5,178 bases of DNA from assembly GCA_021820785.1 (NCBI GenBank), contig JAKADE010000250.1:1-5178 (forward strand), in the 5' to 3' direction. The translations under genes and the position numbers were made by a program. Positions 4,984 through 5,178 of this stretch are shown here, one piece after another (within the stretch, counting starts at the first letter, position 1; each line of letters starts with the position of its first letter). The notes beneath the pieces were generated by a model, which ran no database searches, had not been told where the DNA came from, and saw only the letters and a list, made by a program, of their open reading frames with translations. The stretch is from Pseudomonadota bacterium (GTDB lineage: Bacteria; Pseudomonadota; Gammaproteobacteria; Steroidobacterales; Steroidobacteraceae).

Positions 4984-5178
4984 TCAGCACTCGATCGCGG
5001 TGAGGATGCCCTGCAGGATGCGCATCGGGCTCGGCGGACAGCCCGGCACCGCCACGTGCACCGGGATGACGGTCGCGACGCTGCCGAGGGCGGACGGACA
5101 CTGCCCAAGCACCCCGCCGGTGCAGCCGCAATCCCCGAGCGCCACAACCCGCTTCGGATCCGGCGTCGCCGCATAGAC
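4984..5178 (-). CDS. C-terminal fragment of a NuoB/HycG-type [4Fe-4S] subunit (complex I 20 kDa / group 4 [NiFe]-hydrogenase small-subunit family), 5' end cut by window
   Basis: The last 64 codons are present, read in from the right edge to a TGA at 4986-4984. Two diagnostic motifs remain: VVALGDCGCTGG (fragment residues 11-22) and VPGCPPSPMRIL (44-55). The first Cys of the former (17) and Cys47 are 30 residues apart, close to the spacing of the two C-terminal ligands of the N2-type [4Fe-4S] cluster in NuoB and in hydrogenase small subunits such as HycG, HyfI and EchC. ALGDC rather than the MGSC of NuoB, and an abrupt end after LTAIEC, favour a hydrogenase-like or complex-I-related subunit over genuine NuoB. 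Extra cysteines occur at 19, 27 and at the C-terminus (64). Such a subunit carries electrons between the large subunit and ferredoxin-like partners on the cytoplasmic side of a membrane complex. Upstream partner genes would lie beyond the right edge. The family is secure; the exact complex cannot be decided from this piece. Confidence 0.8.
   Translation of the reverse strand, partial: VYAATPDPKRVVALGDCGCTGGVLGQCPSALGSVATVIPVHVAVPGCPPSPMRILQGILTAIEC

Noticed and set aside
3444..5174. Long (576-codon) open frame on the minus strand opposite the HD-GYP gene
   Set aside because: It is Arg/Ala/Asp-rich with no motifs, overlaps a well-supported gene, and also overlaps the real iron-sulfur subunit frame; typical antisense openness of high-GC DNA.

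Overview
The window is GC-rich, densely coded proteobacterial DNA. A gammaproteobacterium of the Xanthomonadales/Nevskiales/Steroidobacterales kind would fit, but that is inference from composition and gene types only. It contains five protein-coding genes (two cut by the window edges), one predicted leader-peptide ORF and several RNA or DNA structures. I see no rRNA, tRNA, CRISPR array, insertion sequence or phage gene.

Left part (1-2062): two polyamine-catabolism genes face away from each other across only 30 bp. On the minus strand is puuD (gamma-glutamyl-GABA hydrolase, running off the left edge). On the plus strand is puuB (gamma-glutamylputrescine oxidase). They are two steps of the glutamylated putrescine (Puu) pathway, which turns putrescine into GABA plus glutamate; other steps (puuA, puuC) probably lie to the left.

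Middle (2063-3333): asd (aspartate-semialdehyde dehydrogenase), on the minus strand, converges on puuB. A perfect 12-bp hairpin fills the 42-bp gap between their stop codons. The asd leader is the most interesting part of the window. It carries a 24-codon ORF (3294-3220) rich in Thr, Lys and Met codons, then an intrinsic terminator with seven U residues (3190-3157), then the asd ribosome-binding site and start. A segment inside the small ORF can pair over 14 bp with the upstream arm of the terminator, and a small hairpin can sequester that segment. This is the layout of a ribosome-mediated transcription attenuator, on the gene that feeds Thr, Ile, Met and Lys synthesis.

Right part (3334-5178): a short regulatory gap with a 7-3-7 inverted repeat leads into a plus-strand gene for a tandem HD-GYP protein. 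Its N-terminal HD-GYP copy is degenerate and its C-terminal copy is intact, a probable cyclic-di-GMP phosphodiesterase. Converging on it from the right edge is the C-terminal end of a NuoB/HycG-type iron-sulfur subunit, suggesting a complex-I-like or group 4 [NiFe]-hydrogenase-like locus beyond the window.

The genes look like several independent units (polyamine use, amino-acid synthesis, c-di-GMP signalling, redox complex) rather than one operon.
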